NCBI RefSeq assembly: GCF_000369805.1
Contig: NZ_KB850224.1
Span: 3,824,460 to 3,888,459, forward strand
Direction: 5' to 3'
DNA: 64,000 nt
From: Acinetobacter sp. NIPH 2100
GTDB taxonomy: Bacteria; Pseudomonadota; Gammaproteobacteria; Pseudomonadales; Moraxellaceae
Below the pieces are notes generated by a model that worked only from the letters and a program-made list of their open reading frames with translations, was not told the DNA's origin and made no database searches. Positions within the stretch are counted from its first letter, which is position 1; every line of letters starts with the position of its first letter. The position numbers and the translations under genes are program-made. Below, piece by piece: positions 9,601 to 18,285 of this stretch.

Positions 9601-9939
9601 AGTCGCATCGTTTAAGGTCAGCTTATACAGGGTTAATGCGCCATCACTTTGCCCATAACTGGCCTCAGTCACAATCCCCGTGGTGCGAAACAGTTGCCCT
9701 GAATCGGTGACCTGATCCACCGCAACTTGAACCCCAATAAATTGTTTGAGGGGAATCTGGGCATTGGTCGACAGGCAGATTAGCTCAGCTTCCAAACCCA
9801 CATTGAGTTGATGCTGCCCTTGTATGCGTTGTAAAAAAACTTGATTATTCAGTAGATGATTAGAAAATTGTACGTGAATGGCACGTTTCTGTGCATTTAG
9901 CCCTATTTTTTCTAATACATTAAATATATTAAAAAGCAT
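6613..9939 (-). CDS. vgrG: T6SS spike protein VgrG with C-terminal extension
   Basis: VgrG trimers form the puncturing tip of the type VI secretion tube. The 1108-residue protein has the gp27/gp5-like core (first about 520 residues, with the OB-fold segment PRIGEVVVIDFFDGNIDRPFVLGRIHEAQ), then a long helical region and a DUF2345-like beta-helix (about 850-1000, repeated KIEITSPKEIVLTAGGSQLKINANG). The last about 100 residues contain GIENAKIQMYEPDKKEIIWEGVTNSTGKSNL, which resembles a transthyretin-like sandwich, and an acidic tail. That part is encoded by AT-rich DNA like the effector next to it, suggesting a swappable cargo-specific module. The rest of the T6SS cluster is not in this window, so this is an orphan vgrG-effector island. 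Confidence 0.93.
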   Translation of the reverse strand: MLFNIFNVLEKIGLNAQKRAIHVQFSNHLLNNQVFLQRIQGQHQLNVGLEAELICLSTNAQIPLKQFIGVQVAVDQVTDSGQLFRTTGIVTEASYGQSDGALTLYKLTLNDATHLWHKRRNSRVFMNKSIVEITEVLFKEWQQRSPLFAASLSLDLNGLSQNYDIRPFVMGHNESDYAFLTRLWRSEGISWLIDEAELFVPHSSTPIKAQKLRLIDDNSQYQALARRGICYHRSSATEFQDSITSFVAVRSLQPTAVHLQRWQPDALAQEEGAGSVVTSHNHSESFDSASLSLEQAWHISPAWMQDLKGEDQATASGNSQLEKLNQQFNDMYASQAKYFKAYSTVRDSQVGYWFNLREHPEIDQHEGADQEFLIIAKHFYNQNNLPKDLQQQLSQLLSQSHWDQCGYDDAERQGNELTLIRRQIKITPEYDPELHRPIAYPQRAKVVGPEGETIYVDEWGRIKVRFLFTRSDDHGHDGGAGSNDNDTDSAWVDVLTPWAGEGYGARFLPRIGEVVVIDFFDGNIDRPFVLGRIHEAQRVPTKFDVKGQLPDTKKLSGIRSQEVNGSGFNQLRFDDTTGQISTQLQSSHAATQLNLGNLSHPKVQETSNGRGEGFELRTDAWGAVRAGKGMLISTYAQEQAIADHLEAAQAQSLLSQGYDSMKMLSEVAAKQQTDALNVINRLPKFIQSLELKTTGQALDSTLNLFKEGVSNDPIHALKDCGGFIEDIGALGGDAKGMVEEFNAFFSDAKDAVENLKEFIENVEEHGADIVKGKLTSIKDRIQQNPFESIKEVGKVLANVDIKDFELMSVCGTFSKGSTLEITPAKALGSLQGFMEGYTQGLESSSDAKQQEQGKIFRQALMLLASPNGIALTTPENIILQASQDIAESASGSINLSAQKNIIGHAQDKISLFAAQKGFRAYAAKGKLELQAQDDAIEAIAKKVIKLISTEDKIEITSPKEIVLTAGGSQLKINANGVFSTTGGKFESKAGQHLFVSGAKVSYEVPELPKIGPYAVDFLFSSLAGTGIENAKIQMYEPDKKEIIWEGVTNSTGKSNLSMQEESKRYEALIGFDEWSSIFDDEDKYEEENDDEFEIGEHGLQAEKKDLEQ

Positions 9940-10058
9940 TTTTTATAATCAGATCGTACGGGGAATCGGCTGAACTTTACAAAAAACAGACCTATCTGTC
10001 CATAAAAAGAGCTTAAAAGCAACAAAATGGCACATATTGTTGCTTTACTGAGAAAATA

Positions 10059-10090
10059 AAACCCGAAATATAAATCCATATTTCGGGTTT
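10059..10090 (-). terminator. Terminator downstream of dsbB
   Basis: A 13-bp perfect stem, AAACCCGAAATAT and its complement, around a 6-base loop, followed on the minus strand by a T-rich stretch. It separates the gshA-dsbB pair from vgrG. Confidence 0.8.
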
Positions 10091-10116
10091 CAACAGTTAA
10101 CTCAAAAACTATTCTT

Positions 10117-10623
10117 TTATTTTTGAGTAAGGTTATAATTTCTAAAAAGCTGCCATAGGCAAATCAGCAAAATTAAACTGAAATAAAGCAAAGACCAAAC
10201 AGGTAACGACTGACCTAAAAAAGTCCAATCCACAACCGCACACTCACCAGAACCCGAAAGCACTTCTTGCAGTACAGTTTTCATCGGTAATGCATCGACC
10301 AAATAATCTAAACCAGGTCCACAGCTTGGGACTTTATCTGGTGGCAAACTTTGCAACCAGACATGACGTGCCGCCACACCAACGGACCAGCCAATCGATA
10401 AAGTCGCCAAAAAGGCATAAAAACGTTTAAATGCACTAGAAACTGGGTTATGGATAAATGCAATGAGCGCAATAAGCCCCATTCCAATTAAACCCAGGCG
10501 TTGGAAAATACACAATGGACAAGGATCTAAACCTTGCACATGCTCTAAATACAACGCAAATGAGATACCAATGATGCTGGTCAGTACCAGTAATGCACTA
10601 ACTAAGCGGTAATTCCATCGCAT
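10117..10623 (-). CDS. dsbB: Disulfide bond formation protein B
   Basis: An inner-membrane quinone reductase that reoxidises DsbA. The 168-residue protein has four membrane spans. The first cysteine pair is C35-PL-C38 (DPCPLC) after the first span; the second periplasmic pair is Cys101 (PSCGPG) and Cys128 (GECAVV), close to the E. coli positions 104 and 130. Length and topology are normal for the family. It lies 18 bp behind gshA on the same strand and ends just before a strong terminator, so gshA and dsbB probably form a two-gene redox operon. Confidence 0.95.
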   Translation of the reverse strand: MRWNYRLVSALLVLTSIIGISFALYLEHVQGLDPCPLCIFQRLGLIGMGLIALIAFIHNPVSSAFKRFYAFLATLSIGWSVGVAARHVWLQSLPPDKVPSCGPGLDYLVDALPMKTVLQEVLSGSGECAVVDWTFLGQSLPVWSLLYFSLILLICLWQLFRNYNLTQK

Positions 10624-10641
10624 GGGAAGTCCTCTAAAATT

Positions 10642-12216
10642 TTAGCGATATTGTGCAAGATATTGTTCAAAACTCATGTCGTTATCTTGTTCAAGTTGCG
10701 CCTGTTTTTGCAACGAAGTTTGCGCCAATTGTGCAAAATATTGTTTACGTTCTTCACTGAGTGGGTGTTGATCATAGTGATCGACATGTTGCTGTGCCAT
10801 CACACTACCAAAATTCCATGTACCACTGTGCTTTAAAGTATCATCAATCACATGGGCAGACAGGGTGTCTTCCACATGATTTAAACGCTGTTGCATGATT
10901 TGAATCGCATCTTGGTATAACTGCGTGCCATCCATTTGATCCAACAACACAGCACAATTCTGAATTGCATCTAAATGACCCTGCGCCCAATCTTGCAGTG
11001 ATACGGTATTTTGACCTACTGCAATTTTGGCATCTGCCGCACGACCACGATTAACCACTTCCGTTTGGTTATGATCAATCTGCTCTTGTTCTTCTGCAAA
11101 TAAATCTGGGCTGTCTTTGAGTAAACAGTACAAGGCCAAACTTTCGAGAAAGCCTGCCGAGATTTCATCAATACCGATCGCACTGTATGGATTCACATCG
11201 ACTGCACGCAACTCTACATAACCCACACCACGATTCTTTAAGGCTTGTGAAGGTGTTTCACCTGCTTGCGGCACCTGTTTTGGGCGAACTAAGCTGTAGT
11301 ATTCATTTTCAATCTGAAGTACATGATCATTAATCTGAATTGGCTCGCCCTGTTCATCATTCAGGCCTAAATCAGTAAATGCTGCATAAGGTGTGTGTAC
11401 CGCTTTTTGCAGGCCATCCAAATAATCATGCAAATCGTTGTAATGAATGCCAAGTTCCTTTTGCGCTGAGTTTTGATAACCCAAACGCCCCATACGCAAT
11501 GCAGTTGCTTCTGGCAGGTATAAGGTCCCTTTAACCAACGGCTGTAAATGATGTTCACGACCTGTTAAAAAACAGCGACATACTGAAGGACTGGCACCCA
11601 ACATATACATGACTAAAGGAATTAAACGAATAAAGTTTCGGATCAAACCAAAATAACGATGGCTACGATAATCTTGCAAACTGAGCTGTTTTAATTCTTG
11701 ATTGGTCTCATGTTGCTGTAATGCTGCAAATAATTGGTCAGGGAAAGATAAATTATAATGCACCCCTGAAATAGTCTGCATCCGGCGACCATAACGCACA
11801 CCCAAACCACGGCGGTAAAGGGTTTTAAAACGACCGATATTGGAGCTACCGTACTGAGCAAGCTTAATATTTTCTTCGTTATCGTCCAGCATACAAGGCA
11901 TAGACAACGGCCATAGGCGCTCACCCTCTTCCAACTGCTGATGCACGATACTGTGAATATCACTCAATTCATTCAGCGCAGCCGCAATGGTGCTTTGTGG
12001 GGTGGTGATAAACTCCATCAACGCTTCAGAATAATCTGTAGTGATATGTGGATGTGTTAACGCTGAACCTAAAGCTTCCGGATGATTTTTTTGTGATAAA
12101 AATCCATTACTTTGCATGCGTAAGCTTTCACGCTCGATCCCGCGTAACATCCCCTTTAATAGCGAGGCATCTACCCAAGTTGGTATCACAGAGGAGGTAA
12201 GGCTGGGTTGATTCAT
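10642..12216 (-). CDS. gshA: Glutamate-cysteine ligase
   Basis: GshA catalyses the first step of glutathione synthesis, joining glutamate to cysteine with ATP. At 524 residues it has the proteobacterial GshA length. Diagnostic stretches include GMLRGIERESLRM near the start, ITTDYSEALMEFITTP, GVHYNLSFP and VGYVELRAVDVNPYSAIGID. An upstream in-frame TTG at 12237 would add seven residues (MNKRAYN); the ATG at 12214-12216 is the more usual choice. A divergent DUF924 gene starts about 270 bp away, so the shared region should hold both promoters. dsbB follows closely. Confidence 0.95.
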   Translation of the reverse strand: MNQPSLTSSVIPTWVDASLLKGMLRGIERESLRMQSNGFLSQKNHPEALGSALTHPHITTDYSEALMEFITTPQSTIAAALNELSDIHSIVHQQLEEGERLWPLSMPCMLDDNEENIKLAQYGSSNIGRFKTLYRRGLGVRYGRRMQTISGVHYNLSFPDQLFAALQQHETNQELKQLSLQDYRSHRYFGLIRNFIRLIPLVMYMLGASPSVCRCFLTGREHHLQPLVKGTLYLPEATALRMGRLGYQNSAQKELGIHYNDLHDYLDGLQKAVHTPYAAFTDLGLNDEQGEPIQINDHVLQIENEYYSLVRPKQVPQAGETPSQALKNRGVGYVELRAVDVNPYSAIGIDEISAGFLESLALYCLLKDSPDLFAEEQEQIDHNQTEVVNRGRAADAKIAVGQNTVSLQDWAQGHLDAIQNCAVLLDQMDGTQLYQDAIQIMQQRLNHVEDTLSAHVIDDTLKHSGTWNFGSVMAQQHVDHYDQHPLSEERKQYFAQLAQTSLQKQAQLEQDNDMSFEQYLAQYR

Positions 12217-12484
12217 ATTATATGCTCGCTTGTTCAAGATCAGCCGACCAAATTCATGGTAGCGACTCCGTCGATTCTACAGACATGATGACATGCCAAT
12301 CCCTTCGACTCAGCCAATTATAACGACAATTACGATCTAGTCATCTAGGGTCTGTTCACATTTCATAAATGCCTGTGACAGAAACCCCTGTTTAGTTTGG
12401 CAATTTTTATCACAATCTTGTTACATAAGACACGCTGAAATTGTGATTTTATTTAAAAATAAATCTTCCAATGGATACTCGCCC

Positions 12485-13024
12485 ATGCAAGCGCAAGACA
12501 TTCTTAATTTTTGGTTTGACCCTAATCATCGTTCACTCTGGTTTGCCAAAAGTGATGAATTTGACGCAAAAATTCGTGAATCATTTGCAGATATTCATCA
12601 TCAGGCAGCCCAAGCAGAGTTATGGTCGTGGCGTCAAACGCCTGAAGGTCGTTTAGCTGAAATTATTGTGCTTGATCAATTCTCTCGAAACTTATACCGA
12701 GACCAAGCACAGGCTTTTGCTTACGACAGTCTTGCACTGGCACTTTCACAAGAAGCGATTAGCTTACAGCTCGATGCGCAACTGAGCCCTGAACAGCGCT
12801 CATTCTTATATATGCCCTTTATGCACAGCGAATCTAAACAGATACATGAATTTGCACTAAAACTGTTTCAACGTTTGGGCAATGAAATTAACCTAAACTT
12901 TGAGAAAAAGCATAAAGTGATTATTGATCGCTTTGGACGTTATCCGCATCGCAACGCAATTTTAGGGCGTAGCTCCACAGCAGATGAACTGGAATTTTTA
13001 ACACAACCGAATAGTAGTTTTTAA
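12485..13024 (+). CDS. DUF924 family protein
   Basis: A 179-residue soluble protein. It contains the family hallmarks DILNFWFDPNHRSLWFAKSDEFD at the N-terminus, GRLAEIIVLDQFSRNLYRD in the middle and RNAILGRSSTADELEFL near the end. The fold is TPR-like and all-helical; no biochemical role is established for the family. The frame extends 42 bases upstream, but family members begin at about the chosen ATG (MQAQDILNFWF). The gene opens a rightward run with a lipoprotein gene and a DUF445 gene. Confidence 0.88.
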   Translation: MQAQDILNFWFDPNHRSLWFAKSDEFDAKIRESFADIHHQAAQAELWSWRQTPEGRLAEIIVLDQFSRNLYRDQAQAFAYDSLALALSQEAISLQLDAQLSPEQRSFLYMPFMHSESKQIHEFALKLFQRLGNEINLNFEKKHKVIIDRFGRYPHRNAILGRSSTADELEFLTQPNSSF

Positions 13025-13060
13025 GTCGATCTCCCTCGACACTGAACATAGGAAAAGCAT

Positions 13061-13618
13061 ATGAAATCTTTATTAATATGCACACCGCTCCTTGTCGCAC
13101 TGACATTTGCAGGATGTGCAACGGTTCCGTCCAAACCCAGAACCTTTGACCAACTCGGTCAATTCACCGCTTATCCGTTAAATAACAAAACTTACCGTGT
13201 CGGTTTCCAAGCCGATAATAATTTGAGTTATGGTACAGCTGAAGAAATTACTCTACTCAAAGCAGCACAAACAACAGTAAAAAATGGTTTCCGCTATTTT
13301 AGTGTGGTGGATGATCCAAGTAATGCCCGTCATAAAGCACCACGTCAGGCTGTGATTTATCCAACACCGTCGTATTACCCTTATGGCTATTACCGTCGTC
13401 ATCCAGCCTTTTGGCCTGATCCATTCTACGATACCCCACAAGTGGTCAATATTGATCCAATTCAAGTGTCGTATACTATCGAATGTTTCAAGACCCAGCA
13501 GCAATCACCAGATGCCTTTGATGCGCAACTGATTTTGCAATCCTTAGGCCCTAAATATGGCCTGAGTCCGACAGGAGAAGTGTTGCAGCCACCTGCACCA
13601 CCTCAAAACAAAAAGTAA
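13061..13618 (+). CDS. Lipoprotein, CC0125/CC1285-like
   Basis: A 185-residue predicted lipoprotein: signal peptide MKSLLICTPLLVALTFAGC with lipobox FAGC and Cys19. The mature sequence NKTYRVGFQADNNLSYGTAEEITLLKAAQTTVKNGFRYFSVVDD matches the pattern of CC0125/CC1285-type lipoproteins, in which genes in the middle of the word LLKAA..T..GYRYF are conserved. A Tyr/Pro-rich linker (SYYPYGYYRRHPAFWPDP) follows. AGGAAA precedes the ATG at good spacing. It sits 36 bp after the DUF924 gene and 17 bp before the DUF445 gene. Function is unknown. Confidence 0.85.
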   Translation: MKSLLICTPLLVALTFAGCATVPSKPRTFDQLGQFTAYPLNNKTYRVGFQADNNLSYGTAEEITLLKAAQTTVKNGFRYFSVVDDPSNARHKAPRQAVIYPTPSYYPYGYYRRHPAFWPDPFYDTPQVVNIDPIQVSYTIECFKTQQQSPDAFDAQLILQSLGPKYGLSPTGEVLQPPAPPQNKK

Positions 13619-13635
13619 ATTAAAAGGATGGCTCA

Positions 13636-14943
13636 ATGAGTTCAGTCGAAGAAATCCACGTCCCAAGCCTACAAAGAAGTAAATACTTCGCCACCATGGC
13701 TCTGATTATTGCAGTGGTGTCATGGGTTGCTTTAATGGTCGCGGCACATTTTCTTCCTGAATATAAATGGCTCATCCATATTTTCATGTTAGGCGCAGAA
13801 GCAGGTGTGGTCGGTGGTTTAGCCGATTGGTATGCAGTAACCGTATTATTTCGCAATCCTTTCGGCAGAATGCCGTTACCCAAACTATTGCGTGATCACA
13901 CCGAAATTATCCCTCGCAATAAGGCACGTATTGCCGAATCGATGGGCCGCTTTGTACAGGAAAATTTTTTATCACCACAAGTGGTTGAACGTAGTTTAGA
14001 AAATGCCGATATCAGTTTGGCGGTGGGTCAATGGTTGGCCAATCCAAAAAACAATCAACATGTGGTGCAGATGATTCAGCACACCGTGCCAAGAATTTTT
14101 GAATTTGTCAGCCAAGATCAAATTGCACACTTTGTTCAAAATAACAGTGTGCAATGGGTCAGAAGTACCAAGGTCAATAAATTGGCCAGTGAAATGCTGC
14201 GGGCTGTGCTGGAAAACGATTTCCACCAAGATGTGTTACAACGTGGACTGGATTTAGCGCATGAATGGATGGTGTCTCATCCTGAAGAAGCACGCGATTT
14301 ATCACGTAAACTGTTTCAAGAGCTTGGTGTCTGGAAACTTGCCAAGGGTGCAAGCTGGATCGGTATCGATGTACAGCAACGTACCATTGACTCCTTGATT
14401 GAAAAAGTTGAATCCATGCTGGCCAATCCTGAACATCCGTGGCGTCAAGACATCGAAGCAACTACGCATTCACTGATGCTCCAACTGGCAGAAACCGACA
14501 GTGAGGCCAGCCAACGTTTGAATCGTGGCAAAGATGCGTTACTCGATAGCCCGCAAGTGTTGAACTTTATTAGTGGTGCTGTGGCGATTCTATGTGATGC
14601 CATCAAGACCGATTTAATGCAGGAAGATTCAGGCATTGCCACAAATTTACAGGCGGCGATACAGCAACTGGGCGAAAGCCTGATTCAAAATGAAAAAGTA
14701 CGTCATGTATTGAATGAAAAGATGGTCGGCTTAGCAACCAATTTCAGTGAGCAATACAGCGACAAGATTATTCGTTATATCAGTGAACGTATTCATGAAT
14801 GGGATTCACGTGAAATGATTGCCAAAATTGAGAGCGAAGTCGGCGGTGATTTGCATATGATCCGCGTCAATGGGGTAATTGTCGGTGCATTTATTGGTTT
14901 AGCACTGGGTGTAATTCGTGCCATTGTTGAAAATGTTTTGTAA
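13636..14943 (+). CDS. DUF445 family membrane protein (YjiN-like)
   Basis: A 435-residue protein with one N-terminal membrane span (about 20-41), the signature GAEAGVVGGLADWYAVTVLFRNPFGRMPLPK, a long amphipathic middle region and a C-terminal hydrophobic hairpin (GVIVGAFIGLALGVIRAIVENVL). This layout is that of DUF445 proteins such as E. coli YjiN, whose function is unknown; a membrane-anchored scaffold is plausible. AAAGGA stands 8 bases before the ATG. The gene probably shares a transcript with the lipoprotein upstream. Confidence 0.88.
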   Translation: MSSVEEIHVPSLQRSKYFATMALIIAVVSWVALMVAAHFLPEYKWLIHIFMLGAEAGVVGGLADWYAVTVLFRNPFGRMPLPKLLRDHTEIIPRNKARIAESMGRFVQENFLSPQVVERSLENADISLAVGQWLANPKNNQHVVQMIQHTVPRIFEFVSQDQIAHFVQNNSVQWVRSTKVNKLASEMLRAVLENDFHQDVLQRGLDLAHEWMVSHPEEARDLSRKLFQELGVWKLAKGASWIGIDVQQRTIDSLIEKVESMLANPEHPWRQDIEATTHSLMLQLAETDSEASQRLNRGKDALLDSPQVLNFISGAVAILCDAIKTDLMQEDSGIATNLQAAIQQLGESLIQNEKVRHVLNEKMVGLATNFSEQYSDKIIRYISERIHEWDSREMIAKIESEVGGDLHMIRVNGVIVGAFIGLALGVIRAIVENVL

Positions 14944-14997
14944 TATAGAATCAATCTTGAGTACAAGCACATGCTATCCATAAGATACGCGGGAAAA

Positions 14998-15174
14998 GTC
15001 ATTCGCAACCTGCGTGATTTCAATTAAGTGCTGTTTCTGCGATGCAATAAAACCAACGCAAGAAGTGAACAGGTTTTGCGAATGACAATGCTTTTGGTTA
15101 CTTTGGGCGAAACCAAAGTAACTCCAGCTGAAGGCTTATCCTGAAGTTAGGTGAGCACTCGGCAAGACACCGTA
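14998..15174. repeat. Intergenic structured element, copy C
   Basis: The non-coding stretch between the DUF445 and aminotransferase genes holds a long-range inverted repeat: GTCATTCGCAACCTG at 14998-15012 pairs with CAGGTTTTGCGAATGAC at 15070-15086, apart from a two-T bulge. A second hairpin, GTTACTTTGG/CCAAAGTAAC, lies at 15097-15122. The following tail (CAGCTGAAGG... ending GGTGAGCAC..GGCAAGACACC) resembles the tail of the element at about 18.1 kb. The TTACTTT hairpin recalls the third hairpin of the elements at 30.9 and 63.4 kb. No coding potential seen. Confidence 0.55.
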
Positions 15175-15216
15175 AAAATACATAATCCATTAAAATTCAA
15201 TTAGGTTATTTCAGTC

Positions 15217-16371
15217 ATGTTGCAACTTCAGTCAAAACTCCCAAGCCAAGGCGTTACCATCTTTAGCGTGATGACTGAACTTGCACAACGACTAAATGCC
15301 CTAAACCTATCCCAAGGCTTCCCCGATTTCCCAGCCCCACCTGCGCTACTGGAAGCCCTCAGTCAAGCCACACTGTCAGGTTATAACCAATATCCTGCTG
15401 GCGATGGTGTACTGGCATTAAGACAGCAACTGGCCGCACAATTTTTACAACGCGACCAGCTACAACTTGATCCTAGCACCGAAATCACCATTACCCCTGG
15501 TGCAACCATTGCGATTTTCTGTGCGATTCAAGCCTGTATTCATGCAGATGATGAAGTGATTATCTTTGACCCAAGCTATGACAGCTATGCACCTGCGGTA
15601 CAGCTGGCAGGTGGGAAATCAGTTCATATCCATTTAGAAGCACCTAGCTTTCAGGTGAATTGGCAAAAGCTAAAAGACAGCATCAATGCGAAAACCCGCA
15701 TGATTATTGTCAACACGCCACACAATCCTACAGGTGCCATTTGGTCAGAACAGGACTGGCGCCAACTGATTGAACTCATTCAAGATAAAAATATTGTCGT
15801 GTTGTCCGATGAAGTCTATGAACATCTGATCTTTGATGGACAAAAACACTATAGCGCGCTGCAATTCCCTGAATTACGTGAACGCAGTTTTGTGATTGGT
15901 TCTTTCGGCAAAACTTACCATGTCACAGGCTGGAAAACTGGCTATTGTGTTGCCTCACCGCAACTCATGCGTCTATTCCGTCAGATTTATCAATTTGCCA
16001 ATTTCTGTGGTACCACACCTTGTCAAATTGCACTTGCCAATTATATGCAGCAGCATCCTGAACATATTCAGGAACTACCAAACTTTTACCAAGCAAAACG
16101 TGACTTATTCAATGCCCAGATTCAAAACTCACGTTTTAACTTTATCCCCTCCCAAGGTACCTATTTCCAAAATCTGGATTACAGCAACATTCGTCCCGAT
16201 TTGAATGATATCGACATGTGCCAATTCCTGGCTGAACAACACAAAATCGTAGCGATTCCAATTTCAGTGTTTTATCAACAAGCACCTGAGTCCTTACGAT
16301 TGATTCGATTCTGCTTTGCCAAGACTGATCAAACATTGCAACGTGCAGGTGAAATCCTCGTACAGTGTTGA
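15217..16371 (+). CDS. ybdL: PLP-dependent methionine aminotransferase (YbdL-like)
   Basis: A class I aminotransferase of 384 residues. The N-terminus QSKLPSQGVTIFSVMTELAQ..LNLSQGFPDFPAP is nearly diagnostic of YbdL, which in E. coli prefers methionine and aromatic amino acids. PLP-binding residues visible: Asn170 in NTPHNPTGA, Asp198 and Tyr201 in LSDEVYEHL, and the Schiff-base Lys232 in SFGKTYHVTGWK. The C-terminal RLIRFCFAK carries the substrate carboxylate-binding Arg. It is cytoplasmic. It is followed 105 bp later by a MATE transporter gene; no functional link is evident. Confidence 0.9.
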   Translation: MLQLQSKLPSQGVTIFSVMTELAQRLNALNLSQGFPDFPAPPALLEALSQATLSGYNQYPAGDGVLALRQQLAAQFLQRDQLQLDPSTEITITPGATIAIFCAIQACIHADDEVIIFDPSYDSYAPAVQLAGGKSVHIHLEAPSFQVNWQKLKDSINAKTRMIIVNTPHNPTGAIWSEQDWRQLIELIQDKNIVVLSDEVYEHLIFDGQKHYSALQFPELRERSFVIGSFGKTYHVTGWKTGYCVASPQLMRLFRQIYQFANFCGTTPCQIALANYMQQHPEHIQELPNFYQAKRDLFNAQIQNSRFNFIPSQGTYFQNLDYSNIRPDLNDIDMCQFLAEQHKIVAIPISVFYQQAPESLRLIRFCFAKTDQTLQRAGEILVQC

Positions 16372-16476
16372 TCAACAAAAATAAACTGAACAATCATGAC
16401 TTCAACACAACCGATACCGATAATGGTATGTTGAAGAAAACATAGACGTTTCAGGATGAAGCGTGAAGGAAATTGA

Positions 16477-17844
16477 ATGACACCACGCCAACCTTTGGTG
16501 ATGCAACCAAATCTCTGGAAAACCTTTTTTGTTTTTCTTGTTCCATTGATCGCAACCAATATTTTACAAAACCTGTCGGGCACCATTAATACTATCTTTG
16601 TCGGTCAAATGATGGGTGTCGATGCGATTGCTGCCGTTTCAGTATTCTTTCCCATCCTATTCTTTTTACTGGCCTTTGTGATTGGAATTTCTGCCGGCTC
16701 CACGGTGCTGATTGGGCAGGCATGGGGTGCGCAAAATCTGGAAAAAGTCCGTGCTGTCATTGGTTCTACCGTATTTATGACCTTGATTGGCGGCAGCATT
16801 ATTGCGGTATTGGGTTTGACCTTTGCCAAACATATTCTGGAATTGCTGGGTACAGACCCTAAAGTGATGCATCTGTCTTTGCCTTATGTGCAATGGATGC
16901 TGGTCGGTAGCCCCTTGCTATTCGTTTATATTATTTATACCTCGATCTTGCGTGGTGTTGGCGATAGTGTGACACCGTTGATTGCGCTAAGCCTTACCAG
17001 CTTGATCGGTCTAGGCGTGACACCCGTGTTACTGAAAGGCTATTTTGGTTTTCCTGCTTTAGGCATTGTGGCGCCTGCGATTGCAACTATTCTCGGTTAT
17101 GCCGCTGTGCTGATTTTCTTAGCGATTTATCTGAACTATAAAAATCATCCGCTGAAAATTGACCGTCTATTGCTGCAACATGTTCGCCATGATGCAGAGC
17201 TCAGTAAATTAATTTTAAAACTCGGGATTCCGACTGGTATTCAGATGGTCACTACGTCATTGGCAGGTCTGGTGATTATCGGCTTGATTAACCATTATGG
17301 GGCGCATGCCACCGCAGCCTATGGTGCAGTCAATCAAGTGCTGAACTATATTCAGTTTCCAGCGCTGTCAATTTCGATTGCCGCTTCTATTTTTGCAGCA
17401 CAAGCCATTGGCGCGGGTAAGCCTGAGTTATTGGCGAAAGTAACACGTACTGCTTTGGGCATGAATTTCTTATTTACAGGTAGCTTGATTACCTTAGCTT
17501 ATTTGTTCTCAAAATATCTCATGGCATTGTTTATTACCGATCACAGTGTAATTGAATTGGGCCAACAACTGTTATTTATCGTGCTATGGTCGATTTTATT
17601 CTTTGGGGCAAGCGCCATTTTTGCATCAATCATGCGAGCCAGTGGTGCGGTCAATATTCCCATGATGATCAATATTTTGACCATTCTTCTGATCGAAGTC
17701 CCTTGCGCCTACTGGTTTAGCTCACTTTGGGGCTTAACAGGCATCTGGATTGCTTACGCACTTTCCTTTGTGAGTCTATGTATCTTCCAAGCGTTTTATT
17801 ATCAGTTCTTCTGGAAAAAAACCAAGATCAAAGTCCTTATTTAA
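16477..17844 (+). CDS. MATE family efflux transporter
   Basis: A 455-residue integral membrane protein with about 12 hydrophobic spans in two related halves. Family features: LVPLIATNILQNLSGTINTIFVGQMMG at the N-terminus, a second-half repeat ILKLGIPTGIQMVTTSLAGLVIIGLI, and VNQVLNYIQFPALSISIAASIFAAQAIGAGKPE, which matches MATE pumps driven by Na+ or H+. Such pumps export cationic drugs and dyes; the substrate here is unknown. It is not obviously AbeM. A GAAGGAA ribosome site precedes the ATG. No clear terminator follows; the downstream 440 bp is non-coding and repeat-like. Confidence 0.9.
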   Translation: MTPRQPLVMQPNLWKTFFVFLVPLIATNILQNLSGTINTIFVGQMMGVDAIAAVSVFFPILFFLLAFVIGISAGSTVLIGQAWGAQNLEKVRAVIGSTVFMTLIGGSIIAVLGLTFAKHILELLGTDPKVMHLSLPYVQWMLVGSPLLFVYIIYTSILRGVGDSVTPLIALSLTSLIGLGVTPVLLKGYFGFPALGIVAPAIATILGYAAVLIFLAIYLNYKNHPLKIDRLLLQHVRHDAELSKLILKLGIPTGIQMVTTSLAGLVIIGLINHYGAHATAAYGAVNQVLNYIQFPALSISIAASIFAAQAIGAGKPELLAKVTRTALGMNFLFTGSLITLAYLFSKYLMALFITDHSVIELGQQLLFIVLWSILFFGASAIFASIMRASGAVNIPMMINILTILLIEVPCAYWFSSLWGLTGIWIAYALSFVSLCIFQAFYYQFFWKKTKIKVLI

Positions 17845-17859
17845 CCTGAGTTCGAGGCT

Positions 17860-18170
17860 GAATATGGTACTTGGAAACGTCATCTACAACCTGAGCAAGC
17901 CAAAGCGACTAAAGCTTTGGTGAAGCGCAAGATAAACACAGTGCGTAGTTTGTTATTCAAGCATAGCTTTCACCTTGCGGTACAGCAAAGATTATTAATC
18001 TTCGCTATTCGTCCCTCAGGTTTTGCCCTTACGGAGCATTCGCTCCTCATGCCAAAACAAAAGTAGGGCGAGCCTGAACGAAGTTGAAATATATTTCAGC
18101 TGAAGTGCAAGACGTAGTGGCTGATCCTAAAATTGGGTGAGAACATGGTAAGATTCCACCAAGCTAATTA
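17860..18170. repeat. Intergenic repeat-like region, copy D
   Basis: A 440-bp gap between the MATE and SDR genes. It has several hairpins, including GTTTTG(18020-18025)/CAAAAC(18053-18058) enclosing GGAGC/GCTCC, and AGCAAAGATT/AATCTTCGCT further left. The run AAAAGTAGGGCGAGCCTGA resembles AAAAGTAAGGCGAGCC at 63.47 kb, and the tail GGCTGATCCTAAAATTGGGT resembles the tail at about 15.15 kb. No open frame of note. It looks like a degenerate member of a dispersed intergenic family. Confidence 0.45.
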
Positions 18171-18239
18171 TTTTCAATAGCTTAGAGGGTAGTCAAACCG
18201 AACTCAGAGTATTTAATATCTGCTTGTTCTGACGCAAAT

Positions 18240-18271
18240 AAAAAAGCCATTCTCAATCGAATGGCTTTTTT
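18240..18271 (-). terminator. Bidirectional terminator downstream of the SDR gene
   Basis: GCCATTC/GAATGGC stem with a 6-base loop, flanked by an A run on the left and a T run on the right, so it can act in both directions. It sits 15 bp after the SDR stop codon. Confidence 0.8.
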
Positions 18272-18285
18272 ATGGTTATTAGGTC

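Noticed and set aside
12340..12366. GGGTCTGTTCACATTTC, which resembles the tip of some IS elements
   Set aside because: No matching inverted end, target duplication or transposase fragment nearby; probably part of the gshA/DUF924 promoter region.
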